DNA of 10,213 bases, taken from the NCBI GenBank assembly GCA_035544515.1, contig DATKEG010000176.1, forward strand, positions 1 through 10,213, read 5' to 3'. The notes below the pieces were generated by a model. The model made no database searches, had not been told where the DNA came from, and saw only the letters and a program-made list of their open reading frames with translations. How positions within the stretch are numbered: position 1 is the stretch's first letter; every line of letters starts with the position of its first letter. This DNA is from DATKEG01 sp035544515. Its GTDB lineage: Bacteria > Acidobacteriota > Vicinamibacteria > Fen-336. This document shows, piece by piece, positions 6,653 to 10,213 of the stretch. The position numbers and the translations under genes were made by a program.

Positions 6653-7576
6653 GTGAGATTCGAGGTCCGTTTCCCGGGCGGTGCTCCGCAAGAGGTCGAG
6701 TTGCAAGGACGCCTCGTCGTGGCGGGCCGGGATCCTTCCTGCGACCTGGTGCTGAACGACGTCAAGTGCTCGCGGCGGCACGCGGTGCTGGAGGCCGGTC
6801 CGGACGGCATCACCATCCGCGACACGGGCAGCGCCAACGGCGTGTTCGTGAACGATCAGAAGGTCGAGCGCGCTCCGCTCAGGGCGGGTGACATCGTGCG
6901 CCTGGGCGACAGTGTCGTGACGGTCCTGCCCGACGAGGTCGAAGGCACCGTGGTGATGGGGCCGGCCGGCGCCGGTGCCGGCGAGGCGACGCTCGGCGAG
7001 GAGTCGCAGCCGCCGCCCCTTCCCATCCGGCCGGCCGCGCCTCCGCCGCGGATGCCGGCTGCGCCGCCCGTGCCGGCGTCCGACGCCTCCCTCTCCGAGC
7101 CCGAGGACGAGGAGTACGAGGCTCCGCCCCTGCGCCGGCCGCTGACCGTGAACGTCCTCGCCGCGTTGTGGCTGATGAGCGTGCCGATATACGCGCTGGG
7201 CGGCCTCGCCCTGGCGGCGCGGACGAGCGGCGGCTCGGCGCTCCTCCTGGCGGGACTCGGCCTGCTCCTGGCCGTGCTCGCCGCGGCCCTGGCCTGGGGA
7301 CTCTGGTCGCTCCAGCCCTGGGCCCGCGGACTGCAGATCGCGGTGGCCGCGGCGGGCGTGCTGCTGTGCCCCTTCACCCTGGCCTCGGTGGTCGTCCTGG
7401 CCTACATGCTCATGCCGCCGGGGGCGGCGGCCTTCTCCGCCACCCCGCCCGGCCCCGAAACCGGCTCCCGCCGGGAGGCCGGCTTCACGGCCGCCCTGCT
7501 GGGCTCGGTCCTCCTGGGCGCGATCCTTTCCCTGGTGTTCCTGCTGCTGCCCCGGCTGGCCTCCCGCCTGAGCTGA
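6653..7576 (+). CDS. FHA-domain integral membrane protein
   Basis: The 307-aa protein has an N-terminal forkhead-associated domain (about 3-93), a phosphothreonine-binding module. The expected motifs are present: GR (25-26), SRRH (40-43) and NG (62-63, in SANGVFVN). A Pro/Ala-rich, partly acidic linker (about 104-163, ending EPEDEEYEAPPLRRP) leads to four predicted membrane helices: about 167-190, 195-220, 227-253 and 278-302. The FHA domain should lie in the cytosol, where it could recruit a partner phosphorylated by a Ser/Thr kinase. No kinase gene is in the window and the ligand is unknown. The GTG at 6653 is chosen because the FHA fold begins at once and no in-frame start fits better; the ribosome site is weak (GGAA at 6642-6645). 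It is followed by its own gap and a strong promoter for the PDH genes, so it is probably a separate transcription unit. Confidence 0.85.
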   Translation: MRFEVRFPGGAPQEVELQGRLVVAGRDPSCDLVLNDVKCSRRHAVLEAGPDGITIRDTGSANGVFVNDQKVERAPLRAGDIVRLGDSVVTVLPDEVEGTVVMGPAGAGAGEATLGEESQPPPLPIRPAAPPPRMPAAPPVPASDASLSEPEDEEYEAPPLRRPLTVNVLAALWLMSVPIYALGGLALAARTSGGSALLLAGLGLLLAVLAAALAWGLWSLQPWARGLQIAVAAAGVLLCPFTLASVVVLAYMLMPPGAAAFSATPPGPETGSRREAGFTAALLGSVLLGAILSLVFLLLPRLASRLS

Positions 7577-7593
7577 GCGCGCGACCTGGTTCG

Positions 7594-7622
7594 TTGACCG
7601 GCGCGCCACCCTGGGATATAAA
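7594..7622 (+). promoter_or_regulatory. Sigma-70-type promoter of the pyruvate dehydrogenase operon
   Basis: TTGACC (7594-7599) and TATAAA (7617-7622) each match five of six consensus positions and are separated by the ideal 17 nt. Transcription should start near 7629, about 22 nt before the E1 alpha ATG. The spacer carries an 8-bp palindrome, GGCGCGCC (7600-7607), just after the -35, which could be an operator but may be chance in GC-rich DNA. Confidence 0.75.
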
Positions 7623-7651
7623 CGCAGTGTCTTCACCAGTTTCGGAAGGGC

Positions 7652-8803
7652 ATGGATAGAGCAGAGGCCTTGTCGCTGTACCGGATGATGCTCCTCATCC
7701 GCCGTTTCGAGGAGCGCAGCGCGCAGCTCTACGTCGAGGGCAAGATCGGCGGCTTCCTGCACCTCTACATCGGCCAGGAGGCCGTCGGCGTGGGGGCCAT
7801 CGGCCTCATGCGCCCCGACGACTACCTGATCGCCTACTACCGCGACCATGGCTACGCGCTGGCGCGGGGAGCCGATCCCCGGCAGCTCCTGGCGGAGCTG
7901 TGCGGCAAGGCCACGGGCATCAGCCGCGCCAAGGGCGGCAGCATGCACTTCTACGACGCGCCCGCCGGCAACTTCGGCGGCGACGGTATCGTCGGGGGCC
8001 ACCTGCCGCTGGCCGCCGGGATCGGTTACGGCATCCGGCTGCGCGGGACCGACCAGGTGTGCCTGTGCTTCTTCGGCGACGGCGCCATCAACGAAGGGGC
8101 CTTCCACGAAGCGCTCAACGTCAGCGCGCTGTGGGACCTGCCCGTCGTGTACATCATCGAGAACAACCGCTACGGGATGGGCACGTCGATCGACCGGGCG
8201 TCCTCGGTCAAGGACCTCTACCAGCGCGGCTCGGCCTACGGGATCACGCGCCGAGACGTCAACGGCATGGACGTGGTGGCCGTACGCACCGCCATCGGCG
8301 AAGCGATCGAGCGCGCGCGCAAGGACAAGCGGCCGACCCTGATCGAGGCCGAAACGTACCGCTACCGGGGCCATTCCATGTCCGACCCCGGGAAGTACCG
8401 GACGAAGGAAGAGGTCGAGGACATGATGAAGTCGGACCCCATCCTCCTCTGGGGCAGGCGCCTCATGGAGCAGGAGCGGGTGACCCAGGCCGAGCTCGAC
8501 GCCCTGGACCGGGAAGTCGTGGCCCAGATGGACGACGCCGTCCGCTTCGTGGACGAGAGCCCCGATCCGCCGCTCGAGTCCATGTACGAGGACGTGTACG
8601 TCCGTTCGCCCTACATCAACATGAAGGCGGCCGAGAAGGACCCGGCCTGGAAGGCGGCGATCAAGGAAGATCGCGTGCCGCCGAAGCTGGCGCCCTGGCA
8701 GCCGCCCGCGCCATCGGACGAGCTGCCGACGCCCCAGGAGTCGGGCTCGGCCCCGGACCCCGCGGCGGCCGCCGAGAGCGCCACGGCCAAGGTGGGGAGC
8801 TAG
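7652..8803 (+). CDS. pdhA: Pyruvate dehydrogenase E1 component, alpha subunit
   Basis: With the beta subunit this forms the thiamin-diphosphate enzyme that decarboxylates pyruvate and passes the acetyl group to the lipoyl domain of E2. The 383-aa chain shows the start LYRMMLLIRRFEER and the active-site stretch SRAKGGSMHFY (91-101). The ThDP/Mg motif begins GDG (142-144), continues AINEGAFHEALN, and closes with ENNRYGMGT (NN 171-172). The conserved loop YRYRGHSMSDPGKYRT (236-251) contains the serine that is phosphorylated in the mitochondrial enzyme. GSMHFY and HSMSDPG favour pyruvate rather than branched-chain 2-oxo acid dehydrogenase. The ATG at 7652 follows GGAAGGG very closely. Beyond about residue 340 there is an unusual Pro/Ala/Ser-rich, probably disordered tail of about 40 residues. 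E1 beta begins 3 nt after the stop. Confidence 0.95.
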   Translation: MDRAEALSLYRMMLLIRRFEERSAQLYVEGKIGGFLHLYIGQEAVGVGAIGLMRPDDYLIAYYRDHGYALARGADPRQLLAELCGKATGISRAKGGSMHFYDAPAGNFGGDGIVGGHLPLAAGIGYGIRLRGTDQVCLCFFGDGAINEGAFHEALNVSALWDLPVVYIIENNRYGMGTSIDRASSVKDLYQRGSAYGITRRDVNGMDVVAVRTAIGEAIERARKDKRPTLIEAETYRYRGHSMSDPGKYRTKEEVEDMMKSDPILLWGRRLMEQERVTQAELDALDREVVAQMDDAVRFVDESPDPPLESMYEDVYVRSPYINMKAAEKDPAWKAAIKEDRVPPKLAPWQPPAPSDELPTPQESGSAPDPAAAAESATAKVGS

Positions 8804-8806
8804 CCC

Positions 8807-9784
8807 GTGGCCGTGCTCACCATGCGCGACGCGCTCAACCAGGCCATGCGCGAGGAGATGGCCCGCGATCCCAACGTCTTCATCCTGGGCGAGGAGGTGG
8901 GCGCGTACCAGGGCGCCTACAAGGTCACGCAGGGCCTGCTCGCCCAGTTCGGCGAATGGCGCGTGCGAGACACGCCCATCGCCGAGGAGGTGATCGCGGG
9001 CGTGGCCGTGGGCGCCGCGTTCATCGGCCTGCGGCCGATCGCCGAGATGATGACGTTCAACTTCTCCCTGCTCGCGCTCGACATCATCATCAACCACGCG
9101 GCCAAGTACCGCTACATGTCCGGCGGCCAGATCCGCTGTCCGATGGTGATGCGCGGCCCCTCCGGCGCCGCGGCCCAGGTGGCGGCCCAGCACTCCCAGG
9201 CCTTCGAGAGCATCTACGCGCACATCCCCGGCCTGGTGGTGGCCATGCCGTCCACGCCCCGGGACGCCAAGGGCATGCTCAAGAGCGCGATCCGGGACGA
9301 CAACCCCGTGATCTTCATGGAGAACGAGGTCCTCTACAACTACAAGGGCGAGGTCCCGGACGAGGAGTACCACATCCCGCTCGGGCTGAGCGAGGTCAAG
9401 CGCGCGGGCGGGGACGTGACCATCGTGGCCTGGAGCCGCTCGGTGGTCCACGCCCTGGCCGCGGCCGACAAGCTCGCCGCGGAGGGGATCGAGGCCGAGG
9501 TGGTGGATCCACGCACGCTGCGGCCGCTCGACGAGGACGTGATCTTCGACTCCGTGCGCAAGACCAACCGCTGCGTCGTGGTGGAGGAGGGCTGGCGCAT
9601 CGCGGGCTTCGGCGCGGAGATCGCCGACCGCGTGCAGCGCGAGTGCTTCGACGCGCTCGACGCACCGGTCGTACGGGTCCACTCGGCCGACGTGCCCATG
9701 CCCTACGCCAAGGCCCTCGAGAAGGCCTACCTGCCCGTGCCGGAGAAGGTCGTCGAAGCGGTTCGACAGGTGCTCTACCGGTAA
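8807..9784 (+). CDS. pdhB: Pyruvate dehydrogenase E1 component, beta subunit
   Basis: This is the partner of E1 alpha in the heterotetrameric E1. At 325 aa it has normal family length and no N-terminal lipoyl domain, unlike many alphaproteobacterial versions. Landmarks are MRDALNQAMREEM, the ThDP-activating glutamate region GEEVGAYQGAYKVTQGL (E29/E30), RVRDTPIAEEVIAG (53-65), the conserved histidine in AAQHSQAFE (H129), and the C-terminal domain with VVDPRTLRPLDEDV and VVEEGWRIAGFGAEI. The GTG at 8807 is preferred because GGGGAG (8794-8799) lies 7 nt before it, inside the last codons of E1 alpha; an ATG at 8822 has no such site. The 3-nt gap after E1 alpha suggests translational coupling, which would keep the two subunits in equal amounts. 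Confidence 0.95.
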   Translation: MAVLTMRDALNQAMREEMARDPNVFILGEEVGAYQGAYKVTQGLLAQFGEWRVRDTPIAEEVIAGVAVGAAFIGLRPIAEMMTFNFSLLALDIIINHAAKYRYMSGGQIRCPMVMRGPSGAAAQVAAQHSQAFESIYAHIPGLVVAMPSTPRDAKGMLKSAIRDDNPVIFMENEVLYNYKGEVPDEEYHIPLGLSEVKRAGGDVTIVAWSRSVVHALAAADKLAAEGIEAEVVDPRTLRPLDEDVIFDSVRKTNRCVVVEEGWRIAGFGAEIADRVQRECFDALDAPVVRVHSADVPMPYAKALEKAYLPVPEKVVEAVRQVLYR

Positions 9785-9819
9785 CGAAACCGCGGAACAC
9801 GGAAGGCACGGGGAACAAC

Positions 9820-9864
9820 ATGGAAGGGAACAGACCACGGGCGGCGAGCGGGGCGTGCAGATGA
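9820..9864 (+). other. Possible 14-codon leader frame coupled to the E2 start
   Basis: An ATG at 9820 after a purine-rich ribosome-site-like stretch (CGGGGAACAAC) opens a frame encoding MEGNRPRAASGACR. Its TGA (9862-9864) overlaps the ATG of the E2 gene (ATGA). The E2 start itself has only a modest site (GGGG at 9850-9853), so terminating ribosomes could re-initiate on E2. A frame this short can arise by chance, and there is no sign of attenuation hairpins. Confidence 0.3.
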
Positions 9865-10213
9865 TCACCAAGGTCGTGCTCGCGAAGCTCTCTCCGACGA
9901 TGGAAGAAGGCACCATCGTCAAGTGGAGCAAGAACGAAGGGGACCAGGTCAAGCAGGGCGACGTCCTGGCCGAGATCGAGACGGACAAGGCCAACATGGA
10001 GATGGAGGCCCTCGGCGGCGGCGTCTTGCGGAAGATCCTGGTGCCCGCCGGGGGCAAGGCGCCGGTCGGCGCCCTCATCGGTGTCATCGCCGATCCCAAC
10101 GAGGACATCTCGAAGCTGACGGCCCAGGCGGCCGCGGCGCCCCCGGCCGCTCCGGAAGAGAAGCCGGCCGAGAAGACCGCTGCGCCACTTCCGGCGGCCG
10201 CGCCGGCCCCCGG
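9861..10213 (+). CDS. pdhC: Pyruvate dehydrogenase E2 (dihydrolipoamide acetyltransferase), N-terminal part
   Basis: The gene runs off the window after 117 codons. Residues 1-83 are a complete lipoyl domain. It starts MITKVVLAKLSPTMEEGTIVKW and has the lipoylation site ETDKANME with the modified lysine at K43, then the second half GGVLRKILVPAGGKAPVGALIGVIA. From about residue 88 an Ala/Pro-rich flexible linker begins, typical of E2 chains between the lipoyl and the peripheral-subunit-binding domains. LSPTMEEG and ETDKA are characteristic of pyruvate rather than 2-oxoglutarate dehydrogenase E2. The ATG at 9861 lies 76 nt after E1 beta in a purine-rich gap; an in-frame GTG six bases earlier (9855) is a possible alternative. 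It belongs to the same operon as E1 alpha and beta. The catalytic core with HxxxD must lie outside the window. Confidence 0.93.
   Translation, partial: MITKVVLAKLSPTMEEGTIVKWSKNEGDQVKQGDVLAEIETDKANMEMEALGGGVLRKILVPAGGKAPVGALIGVIADPNEDISKLTAQAAAAPPAAPEEKPAEKTAAPLPAAAPAP

Noticed and set aside
6441..6656. A 71-codon frame from an ATG at 6441 whose TGA overlaps the FHA start
   Set aside because: It has no ribosome site, no domain and unlike composition, and it runs through the promoter region and the extended -10 box. It is better explained as non-coding.
6518..10108. A 1196-codon open frame on the minus strand across the FHA and PDH genes
   Set aside because: It is antisense to four well-supported genes, rich in His/Arg/Gly/Val, and has no plausible domains or start signals.
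1..10213. Search by eye for CRISPR arrays, insertion sequences, tRNA/rRNA genes, toxin-antitoxin pairs or defence genes
   Set aside because: None seen: no spaced repeat arrays, no transposase motifs or terminal inverted repeats, and the gene set is ordinary metabolism plus small soluble proteins.

Overview
The window is a very GC-rich (about 70% by eye) piece of a bacterial chromosome. Codon use is strongly biased to G/C in the third position, some starts are GTG, and the promoter-like elements are ordinary bacterial types. The gene content (a large NAD-specific glutamate dehydrogenase, an alpha/beta-type pyruvate dehydrogenase, DinB-fold proteins and a secreted S9 peptidase) fits an aerobic heterotroph from a high-GC phylum such as Eisenbacteria, Gemmatimonadota, Acidobacteriota or Myxococcota. 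The sequence alone does not settle which. There are no mobile elements, CRISPR arrays, tRNA or rRNA genes.

Left part (1-6404, all on the minus strand). Read in the direction of transcription, the order is: a 105-aa orphan protein (6404-6087); a 1433-aa NAD-dependent glutamate dehydrogenase (6032-1731); a zinc-ribbon/DUF2007-like protein (1712-1239); a broken DinB-like gene (1242-998); an intact DinB-like gene (1026-493); and a broken S9 prolyl-oligopeptidase gene (446 to beyond base 1). Genes are tightly packed, with an 18-nt gap, a GTGA overlap and a 29-nt overlap, so at least the stretch from gdh to the intact DinB gene looks like one transcript. The two broken genes share a pattern: the N-terminal part and the C-terminal part are both recognisable, the middle is missing, and the reading frame changes. 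This may be real gene decay or collapsed assembly.

Middle (6405-6652). This divergent intergenic region holds the only AT-rich patch in the window. Facing left it has a good sigma-54 -24/-12 match about 36 nt from the predicted transcript end of the orphan-gdh unit, with an IHF-like match and a short dyad behind it. Facing right it has an extended -10 box just ahead of the FHA gene. A second possible promoter with two 12-bp direct repeats lies directly before gdh.

Right part (6653-10213, plus strand). A membrane-anchored FHA-domain protein is followed by a near-consensus sigma-70-type promoter. That promoter drives the pyruvate dehydrogenase genes: E1 alpha, E1 beta, and the start of the E2 lipoyl acyltransferase, which runs off the window. 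A 14-codon open frame whose stop overlaps the E2 start lies between E1 beta and E2.

Together the intact genes handle entry of carbon into the TCA cycle: pyruvate to acetyl-CoA on the right, and glutamate to 2-oxoglutarate plus ammonium on the left. The region is mostly ordinary core metabolism. The points worth a second look are the two internally deleted genes, the nitrogen-type (sigma-54) control signals ahead of the glutamate dehydrogenase unit, and the FHA protein next to PDH.
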